Virus record (IMG/VR): IMGVR_UViG_3300032299_000032
Location: 1-30,760 of that record
Source of the DNA: a virus
Length of the DNA stretch: 30,760 nt
Strand: one strand, 5' to 3'
The first letter of the stretch is position 1. The number at the start of each line of letters is the position of its first letter. Positions 1 to 5,029 of the stretch are shown in pieces. The notes beneath the pieces were generated by a model, which had not been told where the DNA came from, made no database searches, and was given only the letters and a program-made list of their open reading frames with translations. Position numbers and translations under genes: made by a program.

Positions 1-480
1 ATCGCTCTGACCCATACCGGCAGGCTTGTCAATCCAACTGACAATAGTGAAGTTGGGGATGCGTGTAGTGCCTTTGCCGATCTTCTCCAGCTTGCTGCCG
101 GTGTACTCAAGTACAGGCATCTTGTTGGGATTGGCGGCACGTTGTGCGGCGCATTCGGTGTACAGCTTTTCTAATCCCATGTTGGGACCTACTCCTGATG
201 AACTCCACTCACAAGTACCGATCTCCTTGTTGTAAAGCGTGATGATGAAGCCGCGCTTGTGGTCAGGTGTAGGTTGTGAGCCTTTGCGTCCAAGCTCTGA
301 GTCGGGTTGCCAGTCGCGTATGCCGACACCGAGCTGTAGCCAGCCTGTTTGCACACCATCAAGATCAAAGACTACCTTTTTAAGTTGGATTTCCTCGCCG
401 AGGTTGTTTGTCCAAGCGTTTGCTTGTGGGCTGAATCGGATGTAGTTTCCATTGCCGCCGCCGGATGAGAGATTTAACAT
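1..480 (-). CDS. Partial protein, possible ssDNA-binding-like replication protein
   Basis: A leftward frame opens with ATG at 480 and runs off the left edge without a stop, giving at least 160 residues. The protein starts MLNLSSGGGNGNY and contains VVFDLDGVQTGWLQLGVG and IRDWQPDSELGRKGSQPTPDHKRGF, which reads as a compact beta-rich fold. I do not recognise a named family with certainty. It lies 32 bases downstream of the DUF2800 nuclease gene, a place where phages often encode their single-stranded DNA-binding protein, so that role is inferred from position. The C-terminus, where an acidic SSB tail would be, is outside the window. The reading frame is firm; the function is tentative. Confidence 0.6.
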   Translation of the reverse strand, partial: MLNLSSGGGNGNYIRFSPQANAWTNNLGEEIQLKKVVFDLDGVQTGWLQLGVGIRDWQPDSELGRKGSQPTPDHKRGFIITLYNKEIGTCEWSSSGVGPNMGLEKLYTECAAQRAANPNKMPVLEYTGSKLEKIGKGTTRIPNFTIVSWIDKPAGMGQSD

Positions 481-512
481 TTTGTGTTTTGCTTTCTAAG
501 TTTGGGTTTGCA

Positions 513-1622
513 TTATTGACTCAGACCGCGATCTTTTGCGAGAGTGAGTCCCGTTGATACCTTGGCCGTCAATGCGTCCAAGATAACTCTTTGATCCTTT
601 GGCAGTAGCTTTTCAGCCGCCGTAGGAGAAATTAATTCAGTTTCAAATATCTGTGTATCTGTAAGTCCTGCGTCAGTAAGAGCCTGACGCGCCGCTGTTG
701 CATCAATCCATTTGCGTGATGCACGTTTGGGTTGTAGCTGCCAGCCTGGTACGACTGCGCCATCTTCCATCTGCTTAGTTGCGTGTTCTTTGACTGCGTC
801 TATGAACTTCTCCACCAGCGGCGCTTTGTCTAATATGGCACTGATCTGTGTTGGCGATAAAGACAACATGACCTGATGGATGTCATCCTTAGTCATGATG
901 CTGATGTCAGGTTGCGCCGCCACGATGTCGAATTGCTCCTTTTGTGCAGGACATATGTGCTTCGCTGGACACCACTGGCAGGCTGACTCTGATGGCGCAA
1001 AGCGCGGTGCATCGCTTACAGCGTCATTGATGGCCGGCAGTAACACTTCTGTCTCCCACACGCCAAGCTCATCCACGCTCATGCGGTGTACGCGCTTCTC
1101 GCCATGGTGCGGTTGAACAATTTGGAACTCGACTTCTTTGGGCATTTGGTCGCTGTGCATCAATGCGCCCAAAGCGTAGATCTTCATCTGTTCGCTGTCA
1201 GCGTCAACGTAGCCGCGGCCTGTTTTAAGGTCAGCAATGATCAGCTTGTCCTTAGATATGCCCACCACATCGGCAGTGCCTTGTAGGGTGAACTGGGGCG
1301 TTTCGTATAGCTTGTAGAGCTGCTCTACCTTAACGTGGCCAAGCTCATCCTGCACCGCCCAAATTGCCTGCAAATGCTCTAAGGCAAACTCGCAGTTTTC
1401 CTCGGTCATCGTGATGCCCTCTACCTCTTGGCCGATAAACTTCATTGGGTCGGTATCTAGCTGAAAGCAAGTCTCAGCCAGCGCATGAATGGCAGTGCCG
1501 ATCTTGGCGGCTTCGCCTGCTTCTTGGTACGCAACTAGCGTAGACAGCTTGGCGCTGGCTGGGCAGGCGATCCAACGTGACGCTGAAGATGGCCTGAGTT
1601 TTAACTGTTGCTGTTTTGCCAT
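513..1622 (-). CDS. DUF2800 / Cas4-like PD-(D/E)XK nuclease with probable Fe-S cluster
   Basis: This 369-residue protein matches the phage DUF2800 family, Cas4/RecB-like exonucleases used in phage replication or recombination. The visible signature is the N-terminal RPSSASRWIACPAS with Cys20, GTAIHALAE with His46, TADVVGI with Asp118, IADLKTGRG with the catalytic-type Asp131 and Lys133, and QMKIYALGA. A C-terminal CQWCPAKHIC supplies Cys215, Cys218 and Cys224, which with Cys20 make the four-cysteine arrangement of Cas4/AddB-type Fe-S nucleases. The start ATG at 1622 follows a GAAAGAGA Shine-Dalgarno stretch. It overlaps the upstream small gene by 22 bases. Its neighbours are a RuvC-type resolvase and a possible SSB, consistent with a DNA recombination and replication operon. 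Family assignment is strong; in vivo activity is inferred. Confidence 0.88.
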   Translation of the reverse strand: MAKQQQLKLRPSSASRWIACPASAKLSTLVAYQEAGEAAKIGTAIHALAETCFQLDTDPMKFIGQEVEGITMTEENCEFALEHLQAIWAVQDELGHVKVEQLYKLYETPQFTLQGTADVVGISKDKLIIADLKTGRGYVDADSEQMKIYALGALMHSDQMPKEVEFQIVQPHHGEKRVHRMSVDELGVWETEVLLPAINDAVSDAPRFAPSESACQWCPAKHICPAQKEQFDIVAAQPDISIMTKDDIHQVMLSLSPTQISAILDKAPLVEKFIDAVKEHATKQMEDGAVVPGWQLQPKRASRKWIDATAARQALTDAGLTDTQIFETELISPTAAEKLLPKDQRVILDALTAKVSTGLTLAKDRGLSQ

Positions 1623-1828
1623 GAGTCTCTTTCGATGTGTGTGGAGTTAATTAACAGCGTGTACGCGATCTGTCGGCATTCGTTACTGACTGCGTGTCCA
1701 AGGTCTTCGGGGTCAAGCAGTCGCTTGATGAAGACTACAGTCTGTTGGTTTTGCTTGCGTTCTTGCTCAAGATGTGAGCCTAGCCAAACAATATGTTCAC
1801 GCAAGGTTTGCCGTTCTTTGTCATCCAT
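1601..1828 (-). CDS. Small hypothetical protein in replication operon
   Basis: This 75-residue protein starts MDDKERQTLREHIVW. I chose the ATG at 1828 because it forms an ATGGATGA overlap with the stop of the RuvC-like gene, the usual coupling arrangement here; an in-frame ATG at 1849 would lengthen it by seven residues and deepen the overlap. The sequence is mostly helical and charged (HLEQERKQNQQT, IKRLLDPEDLGHAVSNECRQIAYTL), with no signal peptide or membrane segment. No known family is recognised. Its place between a resolvase and a Cas4-like nuclease suggests an accessory role in DNA metabolism, but that is only context. Confidence 0.65.
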   Translation of the reverse strand: MDDKERQTLREHIVWLGSHLEQERKQNQQTVVFIKRLLDPEDLGHAVSNECRQIAYTLLINSTHIERDSWQNSNS

Positions 1829-2306
1829 GGCGCAACCCCCAGCAAGCAATCAGCGCCGCATCTGCTCGGCCATCATGTTTTTTAAGTTTGAAGTAGTCCA
1901 CGTTGTAGGGGAAAAGCTCCATCGCCCTCGCCCTTGCGCCGTCCTTACCACCGCTGACCCCCATAGCTTTCATCCATGTCTGTGGCGTGATAAGTGTGGC
2001 TTTAATTGATCTAGCTGCAATGACTCCCTCAATCGCACCAAGGCTACGGCCAAAGCTGAAGACACTTGTCACCCCCTGGCCTGCCATAGCAAACACTTTT
2101 TCAATGTATGCCTCTTCGGGCTTGAACTCATCAAGTATGGCGATCAATTCGGGAATGCTGATCTGTCGCTTTGCTTTGCCGTTGCGGTCTAGCGTTACTG
2201 TTGGCATATCGACAATGCCTGTGAGGGTTTCGCCTCTCATCATCGCAATTGCGCCGTTCAGACCTACGTCAATGCCAATGATCTTGCGCGGTGTGAATGT
2301 GGTCAT
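1821..2306 (-). CDS. RuvC-like Holliday junction resolvase
   Basis: This 161-residue protein has the RNase H-like fold signature of phage RuvC-type resolvases, which cut branched DNA and help resolve replication or recombination intermediates before packaging. Visible motifs are IIGIDVGLNGAIA with Asp13, AYIEKVFAMAGQGVTS with Glu69, and HDGRADAALIA with Asp145 and Asp149, giving the expected four acidic residues. Its size is close to bacterial RuvC (about 170). The start ATG at 2306 overlaps the repressor stop as ATGA, so it is probably translated from the repressor transcript. It is followed, overlapping, by a small gene and the DUF2800 nuclease. Confidence 0.88.
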   Translation of the reverse strand: MTTFTPRKIIGIDVGLNGAIAMMRGETLTGIVDMPTVTLDRNGKAKRQISIPELIAILDEFKPEEAYIEKVFAMAGQGVTSVFSFGRSLGAIEGVIAARSIKATLITPQTWMKAMGVSGGKDGARARAMELFPYNVDYFKLKKHDGRADAALIACWGLRHG

Positions 2307-2542
2307 TTGACGGCGTCCTCCATGGCTTTATTAAGGACTATTAGGCGAGCTGATACCAGCGCATCAGCCGCTTGATCCAAGCGCATCACTGATCCATACA
2401 ATGGCTCTGTGGTCCCACTCATCCAGCGGGATACCTGCGCCTGATCGATCTCCGCTACGCGGCAGACATCAGACATCCTGTAGCCAGCGCATTCGACTTT
2501 GTGGCGTATTGCAGATAGTGCTTCTTGTGAAACTGTTTTCAT
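2303..2542 (-). CDS. Cro/CI-like helix-turn-helix repressor
   Basis: This 79-residue protein carries a helix-turn-helix: VECAGYRMSDVCRVAEIDQAQVSRWMSG is the classic shape in which the second helix QAQVSRW reads DNA. It has no cleavage or oligomerisation domain, so it resembles Cro or a short CI-like regulator. I chose MKTVSQEAL (ATG at 2542) over the ATG at 2560 because a good promoter has its -10 at 2551-2556, so transcription should begin at about this ATG and give a leaderless mRNA; no Shine-Dalgarno is visible before either ATG. It is the first gene of the leftward operon and faces a divergent set of early promoters that it probably controls. Confidence 0.8.
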   Translation of the reverse strand: MKTVSQEALSAIRHKVECAGYRMSDVCRVAEIDQAQVSRWMSGTTEPLYGSVMRLDQAADALVSARLIVLNKAMEDAVK

Positions 2543-2548
2543 GTGTAA

Positions 2549-2579
2549 GATGTTAACCATGTTTTGTGGAAAGCGTCAA
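2549..2579 (-). promoter_or_regulatory. Leftward sigma70-type promoter, probably leaderless repressor transcript
   Basis: On the minus strand TTGACG (plus-strand 2574-2579) is followed after exactly 17 bases by TTAACA (2551-2556). The -10 element ends eight bases before the repressor ATG at 2542, so the expected start of transcription falls on or next to that ATG. An imperfect palindrome around GTTAAC overlaps the -10 and could be an operator. Promoter call is from consensus spacing only. Confidence 0.6.
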
Positions 2580-2587
2580 GTATAGGT

Positions 2588-2619
2588 AAAAAAAGGGGGG
2601 TCAGCGCAAGCCAACCCCC
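2588..2619 (-). terminator. Leftward rho-independent terminator upstream of repressor promoter
   Basis: Read on the minus strand, ACCCCC (plus 2614-2619) and GGGGGT (2596-2601) form a six-pair stem around a 12-base loop, followed directly by seven T (plus-strand A run at 2588-2594). There is no T run in the rightward direction. It lies just upstream of the repressor promoter, so it would stop leftward transcripts arising in the control region (antisense or attenuated RNA) before they enter the repressor operon. Confidence 0.6.
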
Positions 2620-2680
2620 AAAAAGGCAACTGACGAGGAACTAGAAAACCCCGCCAGTACTGAGTTTACAGGAATAATAG

Positions 2681-2709
2681 TTGACTAATTTGCAAGGTCT
2701 AAATAATAG
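2681..2709 (+). promoter_or_regulatory. Rightward promoter, upstream member of a tandem pair
   Basis: TTGACT (2681-2686) is separated by 17 bases from TAATAG (2704-2709). The -35 is embedded in AATAATAGTTG (2673-2683), which recurs at 2702-2712 at the next promoter, a 29-base-spaced direct repeat. TGACTAA at 2682-2688 also forms an inverted pair with TTAGTCA at 2721-2727 and could be an operator half-site. Based on consensus only. Confidence 0.45.
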
Positions 2710-2712
2710 TTG

Positions 2713-2740
2713 TTGACGACTTAGTCATCTATGATATGAT
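2713..2740 (+). promoter_or_regulatory. Rightward early promoter with internal palindrome
   Basis: TTGACG (2713-2718) and TATGAT (2735-2740) are 16 bases apart, a good sigma70-type match, 38 bases before the first rightward gene at 2778. A nine-base palindrome GACTTAGTC (2718-2726) sits between the -35 and -10, a typical operator position for the repressor encoded at 2303-2542. An eight-base perfect palindrome CAGTACTG lies further upstream at 2655-2662. Confidence 0.6.
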
Positions 2741-2777
2741 TCGTCCATCAACAACGCAACCCCAAGGAGATTTCCAA

Positions 2778-3050
2778 ATGACAAACGCAACTCAAACGAC
2801 CGCCCAAGAAGAACGCAACATCAATATGTATGGAGTCGCTGATATTGATGCTTATGTGGAATCGGTCAAAGAATCCATCACATACAAATTCACAGGCGCA
2901 AATATGGTGGTAGCTGGCCTGATGTCAGATGCACAAGAATTGATTGCTGGTGGAGCACAAAACAGCAGCCGTCAAACATTGAACATTGCCAAACATATTT
3001 TGTTTTTGATCATGGATGGCGAATTGGTTGGCACAGTAGAGCGCAAATAA
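2778..3050 (+). CDS. First early rightward protein, hypothetical
   Basis: This 90-residue protein starts MTNATQTTAQEERNI. The ATG at 2778 was chosen over an upstream in-frame ATG at 2736 because AAGGAGA lies at 2764-2770 and the upstream ATG falls inside the promoter -10. The middle reads DIDAYVESVKESITYKF and then a helical stretch with LMSDAQELIAGG and RQTLNIAKHILFLIMDGEL; no membrane segment or known domain is evident. It is the first gene behind the early promoters, with the strongest ribosome site in this block, so it is probably made early and well. Such first early genes often act on the host, but that is not shown here. Confidence 0.75.
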   Translation: MTNATQTTAQEERNINMYGVADIDAYVESVKESITYKFTGANMVVAGLMSDAQELIAGGAQNSSRQTLNIAKHILFLIMDGELVGTVERK

Positions 3051-3091
3051 TAACCAGGGGGCTACGGCCCCACCTTAAAGGAGACATCTCA

Positions 3092-3229
3092 ATGAACCAT
3101 ACCCAGCACCCCTACATGGAGCAAGCAAGGCGCCTTGAGCGCCGAGCTGACTCCGCATTAGACTTTGTCGCCGCCATCGCTATTGGCGTTGGCTTTGCCG
3201 TATTGCTCGCCGCATGGTGGTCAGCATGA
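3092..3229 (+). CDS. Small single-span membrane protein
   Basis: This 45-residue protein starts MNHTQHPYMEQARRLERRADS and ends in one hydrophobic helix, FVAAIAIGVGFAVLLAAWW, then SA. The ATG at 3092 follows AAAGGAGA. The arginine-rich N-terminal half next to the helix suggests the N-terminus stays in the cytoplasm. Its stop overlaps the next start as ATGA at 3226-3229, which supports it being a real gene in spite of its size. No family is recognised; small membrane proteins of this kind in early phage operons can affect host membrane functions or superinfection, an inference only. Confidence 0.65.
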   Translation: MNHTQHPYMEQARRLERRADSALDFVAAIAIGVGFAVLLAAWWSA

Positions 3230-3480
3230 CTGATCTGCAGGACTTCTGCCAAGAACCGCGCAGCATGGCCGAGCTGCAGGATGGCGGCTTTGATCGCGTC
3301 AAGGTCTACGCTGCCGTCAAGCGCGGTGACTTAAAGAACGCCAATGCCGTAGACGCATGGGGTCGTAAACAGCGCGGCAAAGGCTTATTTGTGTCCACCA
3401 TCACGCCCATCCCCTACAACGCCACACTGCTGGTCCATGCCTGGTCAACCCCTCAACCCCAAGGAGACATCCATGTCTAA
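3226..3480 (+). CDS. Small protein with HTH-like segment, hypothetical
   Basis: This 84-residue protein starts MTDLQDFCQEPRSMAELQ. The ATG at 3226 overlaps the previous stop as ATGA; an in-frame ATG at 3214 is less likely. The stretch SMAELQDGGFDRVKVYAAV followed by KRGDLKNANAVDAWGRKQRG has the look of a winged-helix DNA-binding unit (helix, turn, helix, then a basic wing), but the match is weak. The C-terminal 30 residues are more hydrophobic and proline-containing. Its last bases carry the ribosome site of the following gene, which it overlaps by eight bases. Confidence 0.6.
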   Translation: MTDLQDFCQEPRSMAELQDGGFDRVKVYAAVKRGDLKNANAVDAWGRKQRGKGLFVSTITPIPYNATLLVHAWSTPQPQGDIHV

Positions 3481-3742
3481 GAAGATGCAAGACGAAATCG
3501 ACTTGGAAGTTGTGCGCCTCTCACCGCCCAAAGAGACTGCCATTGGCGTGATGACTCAGGCCGAGATGGTGCAACTGATCCGCAAGTCTGTTCACTGTGG
3601 CGCCGTAATTGGCTGGGCTCACGCCGAGAGATTCACCCGCGAGCGTATGCAGGGAAAGATCGATCAGCTTGACTATGAGATGAAATGCATCCAAGAGCGC
3701 CTCAAAGACGCCGAGATGGAACTGCTGGCGGCAGGCAAATGA
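3473..3742 (+). CDS. Coiled-coil hypothetical protein
   Basis: This 89-residue protein starts MSKKMQDEIDLEVVRL. The ATG at 3473 is preceded by AAGGAGA at 3461-3467, and earlier in-frame ATGs lack a ribosome site. The N-terminal half includes AIGVMTQAEMVQLIRKS; the C-terminal 40 residues (FTRERMQGKIDQLDYEMK and onward) are a charged amphipathic helix with coiled-coil character. It overlaps the next gene as ATGA. No known family is recognised. Confidence 0.65.
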   Translation: MSKKMQDEIDLEVVRLSPPKETAIGVMTQAEMVQLIRKSVHCGAVIGWAHAERFTRERMQGKIDQLDYEMKCIQERLKDAEMELLAAGK

Positions 3743-3897
3743 GAGGCGATTGGAGGCCATCCAGAGGCACAAAGATCACGCTACCGAGCTGGTACGCTAA
3801 ATCGTTTCAGTATCCAAAACCAACTGATGTGCAGGCTACATGGCGGCGCTTCGGTTGGAAACCACCAAGTGAGGCTAAATTATGGAAACTATCCTGA
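3739..3897 (+). CDS. Small basic hypothetical protein
   Basis: This 52-residue protein starts MRGDWRPSRGTKI. Its ATG at 3739 overlaps the previous stop as ATGA, which decides the start. It is basic and rich in Trp and Tyr (WYAKSFQYPKP, TWRRFGWKPPSEAKLWKL), a composition seen in nucleic-acid- or protein-binding peptides. No family is recognised. It overlaps the next gene by 16 bases. Confidence 0.55.
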   Translation: MRGDWRPSRGTKITLPSWYAKSFQYPKPTDVQATWRRFGWKPPSEAKLWKLS

Positions 3898-3989
3898 TCT
3901 TTTTCTTAGTCGCCTTGTTTGGCATTTTTGTGGTGATCGGCACACTGCTCTGCTTTGTACTGTTTTTGTTGGACTGCGAGGTTGAGTGA
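3882..3989 (+). CDS. 35-residue membrane peptide
   Basis: An ATG at 3882 opens a 35-residue peptide that is almost entirely one hydrophobic helix: METILIFFLVALFGIF, VVIGTLLCFVLFLL, then DCEVE. The stop TGA overlaps the next start by one base (TGATG). The very high hydrophobicity, the acidic tail and the close packing with both neighbours favour a real inner-membrane peptide. No clear Shine-Dalgarno precedes it, so translation probably relies on coupling to the overlapping upstream gene. Function unknown. Confidence 0.5.
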   Translation: METILIFFLVALFGIFVVIGTLLCFVLFLLDCEVE

Positions 3990-4141
3990 TGAAAGAGAAG
4001 ATAGATTTGGGTAGAGCCATCACAGTGCGCCTCACCCAATCCGAATACGCCGAGTACATCAGGCTTGGCGGTGTAAAGTTTTTTAGGCTTTTCCTGCAAT
4101 CAAGTGCAGGCATTCAGAAAGAAATAAAGGAGAAGAAGTGA
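3989..4141 (+). CDS. Ribbon-helix-helix-like small protein
   Basis: An ATG at 3989 opens a 50-residue protein. The segment RAITVRLTQSEYAEYIRLGG followed by VKFFRLFLQSS looks like a short ribbon-helix-helix DNA-binding unit: a strand with alternating residues (ITVRL), a first helix (QSEYAEYIRLG) and a second helix (VKFFRLFLQ). Such proteins bind DNA as dimers and often regulate transcription or act as antitoxins. No toxin gene is recognisable beside it. Its stop overlaps the next GTG start. The fold is inferred by eye. Confidence 0.6.
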   Translation: MKEKIDLGRAITVRLTQSEYAEYIRLGGVKFFRLFLQSSAGIQKEIKEKK

Positions 4142-4359
4142 ACTTTAGAGAAACCACAATCAAATATATTAAAGACATTCTTAGAGCCAAAACCATTTCC
4201 GAGGTGATTCAAATAGAACTACAGGAGGCGCATCTCCGCAAGTTGGAGGCTGAGACTGCGGCAGAGTACGCACACGCCGCCATGCAGTACAACGATGAAC
4301 GCATTCAAAGGCTTGAGCGCCGACTGTTAGAGAATAAGGATAAAAACAATGAGCGATAA
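4138..4359 (+). CDS. Coiled-coil hypothetical protein, GTG start
   Basis: This 73-residue protein begins with GTG at 4138, overlapping the previous stop as GTGA and preceded closely by AAGGAGAAG. It is almost all helical and charged: ILRAKTISEVIQIELQEA, LRKLEAETAAEYAH and RIQRLERRLLENKDK form a coiled coil. No family is recognised. The overlap with the next gene is 11 bases, so it is embedded in a coupled run of genes. Confidence 0.6.
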   Translation: MNFRETTIKYIKDILRAKTISEVIQIELQEAHLRKLEAETAAEYAHAAMQYNDERIQRLERRLLENKDKNNER

Positions 4360-4531
4360 GAAAAATGCATTTGACTGGCGTGATGGCACACCATCTATTT
4401 GGAGCCGCGACAAAGAGTTACGCCAAATGACGCAAGGCAGAGCATGGGGTCTGGCGGTGCAGGCGCAGATCGAACTGAACAAAAAGAAACAGGTAACTGT
4501 TTACTCACACGCAAAGCCAAGCACCAAATGA
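4349..4531 (+). CDS. Small hypothetical protein
   Basis: This 60-residue protein starts MSDKKNAFDWRDGTPSIW from an ATG at 4349, with AAGGAT a few bases upstream. It is polar and lysine-rich toward the C-terminus (IELNKKKQVTVYSHAKP) with no membrane segment. It overlaps both neighbours, and the downstream one starts at its stop as ATGA. No family is recognised. Confidence 0.6.
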   Translation: MSDKKNAFDWRDGTPSIWSRDKELRQMTQGRAWGLAVQAQIELNKKKQVTVYSHAKPSTK

Positions 4532-4902
4532 AGTCTGTACGACTGCCACGCATCATCGATCTGTTACAGCGCGTTGGATGCACTGCGCCGGAGGTGGCAG
4601 CCAAGGTGTATTGCACAGAGAGATCGGCGCAGATACTGATCAACAGACTGCGCCAGCAAGGTGTCGTACACATACAGGAGTGGCGCAGATCGGGTAATGT
4701 TTGGGTGGCGGTGTACAGGCATGGCATAGGCACTGATGCCGCCAAGCCTAAACCTCTGACGGCGCAGGAGAGGCTTAAACGCTGGAGAGCCAAGGAGTCC
4801 TTAGACGATCATGCTTTTCGCATGGCCAAGGAAAGAGCAAAGAAGTGGAAGATTAAGCGCGATCCGCTGGTGGCTGCGCTGTTTGGAGAAGCAAATGGAT
4901 AA
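4528..4902 (+). CDS. Winged-helix DNA-binding protein
   Basis: This 124-residue protein starts MKSVRLPRIIDLLQRVG. The ATG at 4528 overlaps the preceding stop as ATGA, so longer readings of the frame upstream are not needed. Residues 1-60 form a winged helix: IIDLLQRVGCTAPEVAAKV is helix-turn, YCTERSAQILINRLRQQG is the recognition helix, and VVHIQEWRR then NVWVAVYRHG are the wing strands. The C-terminal half is very basic (RLKRWRAKESLDDHAF, ERAKKWKIKRD) and could add DNA contacts. It is the largest protein of the early rightward block and a candidate transcription regulator, for example of the early-to-late switch; that role is inferred. Confidence 0.7.
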   Translation: MKSVRLPRIIDLLQRVGCTAPEVAAKVYCTERSAQILINRLRQQGVVHIQEWRRSGNVWVAVYRHGIGTDAAKPKPLTAQERLKRWRAKESLDDHAFRMAKERAKKWKIKRDPLVAALFGEANG

Positions 4903-5029
4903 AGAGAAACTGAAAAAATTCCTGAATGAAATGCTTGAGCAGGCTGATGAAGTTGAGGCTGCATCAGGTGAAATACCAACTGCTCAAGAAGCAATTGGTT
5001 GGATCATCGACTGGCTTGATGAAAATTAA
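4895..5029 (+). CDS. Small acidic hypothetical protein
   Basis: This 44-residue protein starts MDKEKLKKFLNEMLEQADE and ends IGWIIDWLDEN. Its ATG at 4895 overlaps the previous stop by eight bases (ATGGATAA), the same coupling form seen elsewhere here. It is acidic and amphipathic. It is the last gene of the rightward block: its TAA overlaps the stop of the convergent late gene at 5026, leaving no space for a terminator. No family is recognised. Confidence 0.6.
   Translation: MDKEKLKKFLNEMLEQADEVEAASGEIPTAQEAIGWIIDWLDEN

Noticed and set aside
26-445. Two small rightward frames at the left edge
   Set aside because: They lie opposite a continuous leftward frame of at least 160 codons with ordinary protein composition and have no ribosome sites.
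1608-2009. 133-residue rightward frame opposite the RuvC-like gene
   Set aside because: The RuvC catalytic motifs on the other strand are convincing; this frame is Cys/Ser-rich shadow sequence.
4395-4793. 132-residue leftward frame inside the early rightward block
   Set aside because: It lies opposite two coupled genes, one with a winged-helix pattern, and its own sequence looks random and Cys/Ser-rich.
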